A DNA stretch of 42,022 bases from Chondrus crispus (Eukaryota; Rhodophyta; Florideophyceae; Gigartinales; Gigartinaceae). The stretch is taken from the NCBI RefSeq assembly GCF_000350225.1, contig NW_005179367.1, positions 1 through 42,022 of the forward strand, read 5' to 3'. Both the position numbers and the translations under genes were made by a program. Below the pieces are notes generated by a model. The model saw only the letters and a program-made list of their open reading frames with translations, had not been told where the DNA came from and made no database searches. Positions 11,135 through 20,560 of this stretch are shown here, one piece after another. Position 1 is the stretch's first letter, and every line of letters starts with the position of its first letter.

Positions 11135-11407
11135 TTATTTAAACATGTCTTCATCGGTTAGGTCGTCACCAATAGAACAAACCCAGTCCGGCGCCTCACC
11201 CTCGACATCGAAGCGTCTCAACACTTCAGCCACTGCTGCTCCTTTGTGCACCCCTCGCGGTAGAACGTAAAGGAGTTTTTGCCCCATCAAGACCTCCATC
11301 GGACTGCCGTGTAGCACCTCCTCGAGCGCTTGCCGAGCATCATGTGCTCGACTGACTGCGAGATTGCATATAGCTGGCATCTCTGAAATGCCAGCTATAT
11401 GCAATCT
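11135..11407 (-). pseudogene. Trehalose-phosphatase fragment, copy B
   Basis: Same fragment as in copy A, with two changes: GDDLTDEDMF in place of GDDRTDEDMF, and YVLPRGVHKG in place of YVRPRGVHKG. It also ends right after DEDMFK. Here the open frame runs past the hairpin into unique DNA to 11443, but those extra residues have no family likeness. Confidence 0.75.
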
Positions 11408-11408
11408 C
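11360..11408. repeat. Perfect hairpin, 21-bp arms, at edge of repeat copy B
   Basis: Identical to the copy A hairpin (arms 11360-11380 and 11388-11408). Sequence similarity between the two repeats ends at 11415. Confidence 0.95.
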
Positions 11409-11415
11409 TTTCTGC

Positions 11416-12268
11416 GACATTGCCTCCGCACTTCATGGGTCAAGATTGTCGAATCTGTAGTTCATCGACATAAAGGTAGAGGAGATTGATCTACATCATG
11501 ACTCCAAGGAATTATTCACTCTTTGAAACCGTGAATTTTACAGTTTCACAAAAATTACACACTTTGCTGCAGTGCGCAAAGAATAAATATACTTTCCCGA
11601 ATTGGCGACCTGTGTATAAAAGCCATAAATAGGCTTAAATTCGGCTTAGGCAATATTCAAACGCAGTTCTTTTTAAGAAGGAAAAATCTTTTTAATAACC
11701 AATCACTGTTCTGTACCTTGTAGGTTCCTCATACGAAATAAACAAGTCCCCTGTACGTGCATTGATGGTGGGCGCAGATTGTGGAGTTCGCAGCACCTCC
11801 ATAACCTCTTGAGGGCACGCATCTCCGCGCTGCAGAAGCAGCACCGAAATACCGACATACCTAAACTGAAACGGAGGGACAGCGATTTTTGAACGATCCG
11901 CTGTAGTCATTCCGTTGATCGTGGTGAGGGCTGTGTGCATACTGAGGTGTTCGGGATCGTCAGCACGAGCTCGTCCTTACTTTGATACGCCAATCAACGC
12001 CCTTCTCCAAGCGAAAGCCGAAAAAAAACCCCTCGCCGCACCACCCCAACGGCCACACTCGATTTCTCCGGCCTTTCTCGCGTAAAGAGCGTGCCATGCT
12101 GTTCAAACAACATGGGGTGCGATTGGAGACGAACGTGGTAGCGACTGTGTGACGTTGCTCCGGGCGACTATCTGTTGTGCAAGCGCATCATCTGGCGCCT
12201 GCGAGCTGGCAGCACGCAAGGCATCTCTCCCAGCCCTTCAATGTGTTGGATTTAACAAGATAGATTCA
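11416..12268. other. Spacer with one unassigned minus ORF (11940-11692)
   Basis: The only frame of note is an 82-residue minus ORF at 11940-11692. It has normal composition but no motif I recognise, and it could be a further gene fragment. The rest is AT-rich (11480-11690) or of mixed composition (11950-12268), without visible genes. Confidence 0.3.
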
Positions 12269-13363
12269 TCAAAGGGTGAGTTTCGGTCTCACACCCTCTT
12301 CATCTGGAACGACACGTCTTAGTAGATCGTCACAAAATGGAAGTCTTATCCGCTCTACTGAGGCAGGAGAGTCTAGCTGAAACCATTCATCTCGACCATA
12401 TTGCAGTCTGGACGAGCGTATGGCATCCCGAATAGCGAAAAACACCGACGCAGCAAGGAAAAGTGGAGGCTCACCAATACCTTTGCTTGAGTGATTCGTA
12501 TCTTTCTCGTTTCTGGTCTCTAAGACTTTGACTCGAAAGTCCTCTGGAGTGTCCGAAAACCCTGGAATCTTGTAGGTGCTTGGCCCGAGCGTCAGTGTAT
12601 GACCAGGCCTCAACCAGGCATGGGCTCCTGTCGAGCCCTTCAAGACCTCCTCCATTGTGCACCAACCCAACCCCTGCACAAATGCCCCCTCTATCTGTCC
12701 AACATCTAGCGCCGGATTCAAAGGACGTCCAACATCCATCACTATGTCCGTTCGCAGATTCTTGCTTTCCCCTGTAAGTACGTCTATTTCGACTTCAGAT
12801 ACTGCCGCTCCATTTGTATAATAAAAGAATGGGCTACCAGTCGACCCAGGCTTGGCCAGATCGAGATCATCAATCTCTGGGGTCTTGTAAAAACCGGTCG
12901 CAAACAAGCTGATGCGGTTCAACCAGGCATGGCTGACGACGTTGAGCCAAGATGCTGTATCTCCGAGTGCGGCTTTGCATGGAGCGAGATTTCTATTCAA
13001 TTCTTGGCACGCATTTCTCACGGCCATCCCGTAGAGGTCACTAGAATATGACGCAGCTGTGGGTGAAGCGTTGGGTACCTTGTCTGTCGCCGTTTCAGAT
13101 ATAAATATCATCTCTAGTGGGAGCTGGAGTTCTGTTGCTGCTACCTGACCCTTTTTAGTGTGCAATCCTTGTCCCATTTCAACTCCTCCATGGGATATCA
13201 AAACAGATCCGTCTCCGTGATATAAATGTACAAGAGCCCCAGCTTGATTCAAAGCCCGAAAACTGAAACTGATTCCAAACATTGTTGGTAGCGCCGAGAT
13301 GCCGCGTTTTCGTAGTTGACGACTCTCGTTAAAAGCATCCACCATTTTCCTTCTCTCTTCCAG
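12269..13363 (-). pseudogene. Xanthine dehydrogenase, C-terminal molybdenum-domain piece
   Basis: Xanthine dehydrogenase oxidises hypoxanthine and xanthine in purine breakdown. This uninterrupted frame matches its C-terminal third: FGISFSFRALNQAGALVHLY, GGVEMGQGLHTK (molybdopterin contact), SPTAASYSSDLYGMAV, TDIVMDVGRPLNPALDVGQ, EGAFVQGLGW, and GIGEPPLFLAASVFFAIRDAI with the catalytic Glu of GEPP, ending LDSPASVERIR and a natural C-terminus. Homology starts abruptly near 13363 (RRKMVDAFN). Directly beyond, the next-more-N-terminal piece lies on the opposite strand. The frame itself is intact, so breakage looks recent. Confidence 0.85.
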
Positions 13364-13365
13364 AA

Positions 13366-13795
13366 AGCAAATGTTAGCGAAGTATTTGCAGTTGCGGAAC
13401 GGGATGGTCATACGGTCAATGGTTCAGTTCGCATTGGCGCACAAGAGCATTGGTATTTGGAGCCTCACGGAACGATTGCCATACCAGACGAGAATGGGGA
13501 AATGGTAATTCTAGCATCAACTCAAGCTGCAGCAATGACGCAAGACGTGGTTGCAAAGGTGTTAGGGGTACCAATGCACAAGGTTGTTTGCAAGGTAAAA
13601 CGGATAGGGGGAGGTTTTGGTGGAAAAGAAACACGCTCCCTCTTCATATCAGCAGCGGTTGCTGTTGCCGCGCAAGCAGTGCAAAGGCCAGTGCGTCTAA
13701 TCCTCGATCGAGATACAGATATGTTGATATCTGGGACGCGACACGCCTTTCTCGCACATTACAAAGCTGCTTTCAAATCCAACACAATTCCAAAG
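13366..13795 (+). pseudogene. Xanthine dehydrogenase, middle piece, inverted
   Basis: The plus strand reads ANVSEVFAVAERDG, then VRIGAQEHWYLEPHGTIAIP, then VKRIGGGFGGKETRS and PVRLILDRDTDMLISGTRHAFLAHYKAAF. This is the start of the molybdopterin-binding domain, which in a normal gene lies about 90-100 residues upstream of the minus-strand piece. Homology ends near 13790. The FRGFGGPQ segment that should join the two pieces is missing from both. The two pieces therefore face head to head with a deletion, and no intact enzyme can come from this locus. FAD and iron-sulfur domains are absent. Confidence 0.85.
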
Positions 13796-13976
13796 CAGGT
13801 CTCTTCGGGTAAAATGCAATGCACTCCCTGGTTGGCCGTTTCCTTCGGACAGAACAGCTTCCAACCAACTAAATTACGACAATTGGAACAACGGATCCCG
13901 TTTCACACGTACAACCTTGCGAGACAGTCTCCCTTTCTTCTCGATCCTCCCTCCGCTGCTGCCACAAACCCTCACA

Positions 13977-15260
13977 ATGGCCTTCCTGTCCTCGTTCCGA
14001 CCGCGCAGCCCCTTTCCCCTCGCGCCACCTGCCATACACGCACGTCCTCCCGCCGACCACGCTCCGCGCCGCGTATGGTCTAGCATGCGCCCGGGCCCGA
14101 CATCTACGTCATCACCAGCAGCGTTGCTTTGGGCATCCCGTTCGTCGCAGCCGCAGTGCTCTTTGGAGAGCGCATCGTCCGCCAGAGATGGTGCCAACGA
14201 TGCATCGAATCGGGGCTCATTCTTAGGGGGAAGAAGCAGAGATACGGCCGGCGCTCAGAGTAAGTTGCCCGCTCGACTTTTACAGTTGCACCAGCTCGAC
14301 CCCTGGAGATCTCCGTACAAGGGCGTCGATGGCCTGCGCGGGCTCGCCACCGTCGCCACGGCGGAGGACTTCCACGTCTGGCACGACGAGATAGAGTGCC
14401 GCCTCGAGGAGGCCAACGAGCACAAGTACCGCACGCTGGTCGTCTCGCCGCAGCGCGATCGCGACACGGTCGAAGGGCTGCTGCATGTAGCGGACGCGGC
14501 GGACGAGGCGCTGCGCCGCGTCAAGGAGGGCAGGCGGCTCGTGGACGAGGTCGTGGTCCGGTTCAAGTCGGACTGCGAGAATATGGTCTCGGATCGGAAG
14601 AACATGGGCGAGCTGGCGGACGCTTTGTGCAAGAGGCTCACCTACTTCGAGGAGCTGGAGACGCTCACCACCAAGTTCGGCGGCGGGAAGGATGCTATCG
14701 ACCCTACCCCCCCCCGACTTCGTCAGGCTCCTGCATCGTTTGAATGAGTGCGTGGCGAACGCATCGAGCTCGACTGGAGCCGTCGCGGAGGCCGACGGTT
14801 ATCTCGCTAGGTTTGTCGAGCTGCAGAGGCGCGCCTTCACTTCGGTACGCGACCATACGGTTACTGTGCTCAGGGAAACTGCGAATACTGTTGCGAAGGA
14901 GCTCAAGAGCGATCGCGCGAGTGGCGCGGGCTTTCGACATGCCGACTTGACCGACGCGTCCAAGGAGTATTGCGCTTTCGCACCATTGCCCCAAAGGGCA
15001 AGTCGCTAATGACCGAGCTGCACTCTCGCGCCAAGGTGAATCCTGCTGGGAAGGGGCCTCTGACTGGAAGGGATGGCGGTGCGGATGCCAGGGGGATGTA
15101 CGCCCGGGGGGTGAATTCCATTTCGGACCCGTACTCGAATCCCGCAGCGAGCGGGATCTCGGGGCCTAATACGAACCCGGCGTTTTCGACGAGGAGCACT
15201 GCGCGCTTTATTTGTACTCTTGTAAACTTGCTTGACTCACGCGGTCTCGTCGCTTTGTAA
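13977..15260 (+). pseudogene. COG3 (Sec34) 5' part, frameshifted and truncated
   Basis: COG3 is a subunit of the conserved oligomeric Golgi tethering complex. From about 14270 the protein reads LDPWRSPYKGVDGLRGLA and a long alpha-helical stretch ending ADALCKRLTYFEELETLTTKF, the COG3 signature. A nine-C run at 14707-14715 marks a frame change; the next frame continues DFVRLLHRLNECV and FVELQRRAFTSVRDHTVTVL as expected. A second change near 14967-14975 leads to LRFRTIAPKGKSLMTEL, again canonical. After about 15060 the likeness fades and the frame ends at 15260, so roughly the C-terminal half is missing. The start at 13977 (MAFLSSFRP) is a guess; the first 100 residues look unlike COG3. Confidence 0.7.
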
Positions 15261-16023
15261 TTCTATCAATGCGCCTCGTTGTTTGTCTTAAGCTTATTAA
15301 TGTCATCGGCATGTGGTGCCTTTGGGACACGCCGCGTCTGAGCGTAATTGTTGTACAAATTTTGAAACCCCTGCGTTCATCGAACGTGCACTTCTTCGTC
15401 AAAGAACTCGGATTTAGGGTGCTTGAGGGATTCAAATTCGAACAGATCTGTGTCTGCTTGTACACGATACTCTGCGTGCTCTGCCTGTCTATCCAGCGTC
15501 TGCAGTAGGAGCAGGTGAGGGTTATATTCCCCGATCCGTTTCCGTGCTTTGCAGCCCAAACTACTGTTGTTCATGAGCAGCAACTCGAGAGTGGTGATAT
15601 CAGGGAAAGCGGCAAGTTCGACAACGGCAGCCCCGAACGAGACGGCTTACATGGCTGCACGCGAGACCAGCTCGGACGGAACCAAGGGAATGACAAGGAG
15701 GACAATTTTTAAAATGGAATAACTGGCCACGGCCCCGCCAGCGGCGCAAGCGACCCCTTGCGACGCCATCCTTGAGAGTGTATCGCAAGAAGGTTTGCTC
15801 ACGCGGGGTGAACGAGGTGAAATGCTCCTCACGAATGGTATCCCTGGCCAACCGCAACGCCGTCGCAGTCTCATGTGGCTCGACTGCAGCGGCAATGGTG
15901 AGCACTCTTGCGGCGCGTTCGCGACGTAAGTGCGACAGTGGCAGGGAAGGACCATCAGATGAATTACGCCTCTGCCTGATAACATCGCCGCTTCGCAGCT
16001 GCACGCGGAGCTGGATAGCTCGT
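15261..16023 (-). other. Minus-strand ORF remnants, unassigned
   Basis: A 68-residue minus frame (15583-15377) has natural-looking composition, and another (15985-15647) contains a hydrophobic stretch (SILKIVLLVIPLVP) that could be a membrane helix. Together they could be remains of one gene in shifted frames. I recognise no family. They lie just downstream of the SAP-domain gene on the same strand and could also be its 3' flank. Confidence 0.25.
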
Positions 16024-17696
16024 CTATCCAAACATAGTTCGATATGCTTGGAGTGCCTTTTCGTACCGCTGTTGGGCAATCTGAATAAAATCGCAGTTGT
16101 CAGTAGCCTTGGCGCGGTCTAAAGCTTTCAACGCGGATTCGACGACCTCGAACATCGAGTCATCTGCACGCCAAGACTTCAGCGCTGAGTTGAATGGGTC
16201 CGCACTTGTGTTCTCCATTTCCAGTTCTTCTCTGTCCGTCGAGGATGATTTTGAAACTACTTTCACAAGTCTGTCGATTGACGATTGAACAATATCTCCT
16301 AGCTCTGAGCTCGCTCGCTTATTCCCCTGCCCCAAACTTGCACGTTTACTTCTCTTGCTCCCACTTGCCCCTCCATCGCCTTCGTTACTGTAGCCACGTT
16401 TGAGGTTATCCATCCCTGCCTCATAACCGCCCTGCCAGATGGTTTTTGAGGACATCTCTACAAAAAAAGTGTCTTCGTACGGCGTTCCAAGCCGTGAAAC
16501 GACAAACATGATCAAAGCACGCTTGGACGACGCATATAACATCTGCCCATTTTTGGACAAAAAATTCAGAAACCTGTCTGGGTCATTTTGTCCAGAGCGG
16601 GCCCACCTGTCCAATGCTTCTGTAAACACAGAACGCGCATCCCTAAACTGTAGTTGAAGTAACTCAGCGCTTCTGTGGCAAAGCGGTGGCACTGAGGGAT
16701 CCGCCTCCTCAATATAGCCCGTAAATGAGAAATGCACCAAGACAGACTGGTCATTAAAACGCCCCTCAATTACACCCCAAAACGCGTCTCTTGTGTTCCC
16801 GGAGTCAAGTTCACAGCGCCTTAGTTCCTGTCCAAGCTTGAAAAGTGCGCTTCTCACCCTTTCGTCGTCCTTCATTACAACAATCAGCCGAGCAAACTCT
16901 GAAATAGTAAAGTTGGGCGCACTGGGTCTTTCCTCGATTTGTGCTCGTTAGGTTCCCTTTCTTCTACCATGGGGCGTCCATTTTCTCCCACTCTATCCCC
17001 GGCGGCCACCAGCGCATTTCGCATCACTGACAAACGCGGTGGGGTCTTCCTGCCTGAGCATGACAGCTCTTGAGCTTTTATGTACTCTTCAAAAGATGAG
17101 CAGTGAATGTTAGACGCCATCACCTGTCGGATGTCTAGCCTCTTCTGATGGCACTCGCTCAAAAACAAAAATGCCCGAAAGATCAGCTCCGACTTGTTGC
17201 CCGCCATCCCACAACCCCAAACACGCCCCAGCTTCCTCAATTCGTCCTTTTTTTGCGAAGACAGAAACGTGTAAACTTTTGTCATTTCCGAGACGTTGTC
17301 GTCTTCGTGCAATATGACGGCTCCTGATAAGGCTGGAAACGCATTGAGACTTGCTTGTCTCTCACTGACTTCTACTGAGAGGTTTTGCACGGGCACAGAT
17401 GGCAAGGATTGTCTAGAAGCAATCGGAATGCCAAAAAATGAAGCTGGGTCGGAAGCGGAGCGTTGCCGCCGTGGTGATTGGGCGCCTGGAGCCGAAGAAA
17501 CGGGATGCACACGGAGATCCGTTGACGAGGTATCATAAGGAACACTCCCATGATTTGTTTTTAACGTGTGCACTGCGTCAACGACACATCGCGCAGGCGA
17601 AGAAGGCGTGTGTGTAGGGAAGTTTTGAATCCTGGCCGCTTGCACTTTGTGCAATCTTGGAGATTGACGAGTGCGGTGAAATGGGGATGCATCCAT
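16024..17696 (-). CDS. SAP-domain protein, probably two exons
   Basis: Two minus-strand frames belong together. The first (ATG at 17696, MDASPF) starts with a Ser/Pro/Arg-rich low-complexity region, then has a SAP-like helix-turn-helix (SSQKKDELRKLGRVWG followed by NKSELIFRAFLFL), a fold that binds DNA. The second continues from FARLIVVMKDDERVRSALFKLG through DAFWGVIEGRFND and a basic Lys/Ser patch (SGSKRSKRASLGQGNKR, NLS-like) to a helical C-terminus. The join has a clear 3' splice-site sequence (ttactatttcag) just before the FARLIVV codons; the donor is not certain, with GTTTGT about 130 bases upstream as one phase-compatible choice. Similar SAP plus FARL proteins occur in oomycetes and algae, often in repetitive contexts, to my recollection. 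Function is unknown. Confidence 0.5.
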
Positions 17697-18204
17697 GTTG
17701 GACGAGTCGATGGTTCTCCAGTTGGTAATGCTCTTAGGGGATGTGATGAAGGATGCTGGGAGAGGGCTCGTGGGAAAAGGAATTTCAATGTGTCTGGGGA
17801 GATTGTGCAAGCGGATTCTACAGTAAATTTTCGAAGAGATGGTGGTAACCCGCATAATTTGCCTCGAATGCAAATTGTTCAAATGTTTAAATGTGAAAGT
17901 TCAGGTGTGAAAGTATGCTTTCGACAGCGCATGTCTGTCAGCTTTGCAGCCACAAATTTCTTTTCAAATTGTCGCATCGGCTGTCGCTGACAACGTAAAC
18001 CCCCACTTTTCTTAAACTCAAAAATTAAAACGTAGGAGCCACTCATAGCACGCCACATCACCTCTTCGGGCAAAGCAGAGCAAACTGCAGCAAAATCGGG
18101 CATGTTAAGACACACCCTGATTGCAGCATTAAGCCATACTACATATATTTGGGGACAAAGCACACTGCTAACACAAACACAACAAAGCCTGTATAACACA
18201 ACTA
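17697..18204. other. Spacer between the SAP gene and the pogo element
   Basis: The SAP gene frame stays open to 17882 but without a convincing upstream start. GTTCAAATGTTT occurs at about 17878, resembling the motif upstream of the ParB/methyltransferase gene. No gene is visible from 17900 to 18200. Confidence 0.35.
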
Positions 18205-18227
18205 CTGTGAATCCTCGCTAACTGCAT
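18205..18227 (+). repeat. Left terminal inverted repeat of pogo element
   Basis: About 23 bases pairing with 20334-20356, next to a TA duplication. Confidence 0.9.
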
Positions 18228-18551
18228 GCTCGATTTATGCATATTCTCGATATCTGCATGCGTTCGTCAGCTACCAGCTGCGGAGTCGCGAATCCAGCTT
18301 GCATATGACACTGGACTGCATACCGCATAACTGCATCAAGAAAGTGATCCTTAATCATATCGAACCCTCATACAGAGGCGACCTATGAAACAAATAAAAA
18401 CGTATGACAACAAATATGCAGTGATTCGCCATCGCCGTCGGCACTGCAAATTCAACACCGGTGGCGGACTGCAAAGTCAACACCAGCAGCGGCACGCAGA
18501 ATTTAGGCCGTAAGACAGAGGCATTAGGCTACAGTCCAACTTCACTTTACT

Positions 18552-20228
18552 GTGAAACATCGCAACACCATGGTTTATAGGCACACGCTCTACCAGTTGC
18601 CTCACAACCGTCCTCAACCACCAAACCAAAACAACATGGACTCCCATACACGACTCACCTCACTCACAGTCGTCCAGAAACAGAAAGTAATGGACGAGCG
18701 GGTGCGTCGAATTTCTGCAGGTGAATCATATCACCAAGAAGCGCTCGCACAGTGGGCCTACGACAAATTCCACCTCCTCCGTAAGCCGAACCAATCTACC
18801 ATCTCTCGCATCATCAAAAATGCAACTCGCCCGTCCCTATTTCCTTCAGAAATCCACAAGCGCTACACTTATGGCAATTGTAGAGAGTTGGAGGCAGCAT
18901 TGCATTCCTGGATCAATGCTCAATTTCGCGCACGGCGCTGTGTGAATGGAACTTTAATTATTGCGAAGGCAAGGAGGTTACAGCATCTCATGAACTTGTT
19001 CCTTCCGCCGCAGAAACAAACCAAGCTTATGTTTAGCTCAGGCTGGTTGACCCGTTTCCAGAAACGGTGGAACCTTAAATCCATCAAGTCTCATGGCGAA
19101 TCGGGAGATGCAGACCAGGCTGCAATTGATCGTCAAATGCCCTTGCTACGCAGTACAATTCAGTTTTATAAACACTGTGACGTTTTCAATGCGGACGAGT
19201 TTGGCCACTTCTATGGCATGGCACCAGATCGCACGATAGCGAGTGAAAGGTTACCTGGTCGAAAATGTGAGAAGGTCCGCTTGACTTACCTGGCATGCTG
19301 TAACGCGGATGGATCGGAGCGCCTTCCACTGATGTGTATTGGAAAAGCAAAGAAGCCTTGGTGTTTTAAGAAACAGGAAGGACAGCAGCTGGGGTTTGGC
19401 TATCACGCAAACAAAAAAGCGTGGATGACGAGCGCTTTATTTTTTGCATGGATTCTACGTTTTTCTTCATACATTTCTCGTTCCAGTCCATCCCGAAAAG
19501 TGCTACTTCTACTCGACAATTGTTCAGCTCATGGTACAGAGAAAACTCTGCCACTACTCGATAACTTTGAGGTTGTTCTTTTGCCGCCGAACACTACGTC
19601 TAAACTGCAACCGTTAGACGCAGGCATTATCGCTGCACTGAAGTTACGATATCGGAAGTGGCAGTACGAGAGAGCGCTGGATTATATGGATGCTACGGTG
19701 GAGAATATATATAAGGTCGATCAGTTGACTTCTATGAAGGCGATGAGACGAATGTGGGACGACATTCCAGCCTCAGTTTTGAAGAATTGCTGGCATCACA
19801 CGGGTTTAGTGATGGGAACTGAAGAAGTGCAAACGGTTGAAGATAGTACAGTGGCAGAGGTATTGGCTGCAATGTCCGAACTCGTCGCACCTCGGACACA
19901 GATGGATATTGATTTTATAACAAATCCTGAGGATGAGAACAATGTTTTAGAGGAAGCCGATGACACAACTCTTGTGTCGGGGGCAGTGGCGGCGATGACA
20001 GAAGGGGAAGTTGAAAGCGAGGAAAGTGATGCAGAGACTGCATCTTACTTGGAGGGGGTCGGATATGAAGAGCGCTTGAGGTGTATTGTTGTAGTGCGCC
20101 ACCTTCTTGAGAGCGCGGACTTTGCAGACCCGCTAGTCTTGGGCTCTCTGCGCACCTTGCAGCGTGATGTAAAATGCCAGCAGGCCAAGTCAGCACGGCA
20201 GACCCGCATATCTGAATTTTTTGAATAA
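18552..20228 (+). CDS. pogo/Tigger (CENP-B-like) transposase
   Basis: A DDE transposase that cuts at the terminal repeats and reinserts at TA. It is an uninterrupted 558-residue frame. Residues about 37-95 form a Psq-type helix-turn-helix (AQWAYDKF..QSTISRIIK); about 110-180 a CENP-B/Tc5-type helix-turn-helix ending GWLTRFQKRWNLKS. The catalytic core shows D215 (FNADEFG), D322 (LLLLDNCSAH) and D356 (LQPLDAGII), in the order and spacing of pogo enzymes (DDD). The C-terminal 130 residues are acidic, ending in a basic tail. The ATG at 18552 is the first; a more typical start could be the Met at 18636 (MDSHTRL). No stop or frameshift, all three Asp present: probably functional. Confidence 0.9.
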   Translation: MKHRNTMVYRHTLYQLPHNRPQPPNQNNMDSHTRLTSLTVVQKQKVMDERVRRISAGESYHQEALAQWAYDKFHLLRKPNQSTISRIIKNATRPSLFPSEIHKRYTYGNCRELEAALHSWINAQFRARRCVNGTLIIAKARRLQHLMNLFLPPQKQTKLMFSSGWLTRFQKRWNLKSIKSHGESGDADQAAIDRQMPLLRSTIQFYKHCDVFNADEFGHFYGMAPDRTIASERLPGRKCEKVRLTYLACCNADGSERLPLMCIGKAKKPWCFKKQEGQQLGFGYHANKKAWMTSALFFAWILRFSSYISRSSPSRKVLLLLDNCSAHGTEKTLPLLDNFEVVLLPPNTTSKLQPLDAGIIAALKLRYRKWQYERALDYMDATVENIYKVDQLTSMKAMRRMWDDIPASVLKNCWHHTGLVMGTEEVQTVEDSTVAEVLAAMSELVAPRTQMDIDFITNPEDENNVLEEADDTTLVSGAVAAMTEGEVESEESDAETASYLEGVGYEERLRCIVVVRHLLESADFADPLVLGSLRTLQRDVKCQQAKSARQTRISEFFE

Positions 20229-20333
20229 AAATGAGGCGTTTACTGATGTTCCATAGATGCCCTATATATGGACATTTTCGACAAGTGCATACATATGTTC
20301 GCCAACTGCATACGAAAGCCGTCCACTTCTCAT

Positions 20334-20356
20334 ATGCAGTTAGTGAGGATTCACTG
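20334..20356 (-). repeat. Right terminal inverted repeat of pogo element
   Basis: Partner of 18205-18227; followed by TA at 20357-20358. Confidence 0.9.
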
Positions 20357-20505
20357 TAAATAACTTCATCCTTTGAGTACTGAACCATGCCGGATGATAC
20401 ACGTGTGAGCGTATGATAACCTGTGCCAGAGGGTGAGCCATAGCACTATATAGAGGGAAGCACTACTAAAGTAGGCACTATTGAGCGACCCCCCCATGTA
20501 TACAG

Positions 20506-20560
20506 TGGGCATTTATGTCCATAATGTGTATACTATACACATTATGGACATAAATGCCCA
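20506..20560. repeat. 55-bp perfect palindrome (27-bp arms, 1-base centre)
   Basis: Arms 20506-20532 and 20534-20560 are exact reverse complements around a single C. The flanks do not pair. It lies 150 bp from the pogo element and outside any gene. Confidence 0.95.

Larger units (their letters stand above)
10100..11415. repeat. 1.3-kb direct repeat, copy B
   Basis: This is the second full-length copy of 1-1316 in the same orientation. Both the start just after 10099 and the end six or seven bases after the hairpin are sharp. Together the copies flank 8.8 kb containing the DUF7869/ParB-methyltransferase pair and three gene fragments. The copies are too distant and too gene-like to be obvious LTRs, but the layout resembles a segment bounded by direct repeats. 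Confidence 0.95.
18205..20356 (+). mobile_element. Complete pogo/Tigger-type DNA transposon
   Basis: The ends are inverted repeats: the left begins CTGTGAATCCTCGCTAACTG at 18205, and the right end, read on minus from 20356, begins CAGTGAATCCTCACTAACTG. That is two differences in about 23 bases. Both ends are flanked by TA (18203-18204 and 20357-20358), the pogo/Tc1 target duplication. Just inside each end the TCG..NTGCAT motif recurs several times, as expected for transposase binding sites. The element carries one intact transposase gene, so it may be active. Confidence 0.9.

Noticed and set aside
10100..11415. LTRs of a retrotransposon (paired 1.3-kb direct repeats)
   Set aside because: The repeats contain host-gene fragments, no TG..CA ends were seen, and no reverse transcriptase or integrase lies between them.
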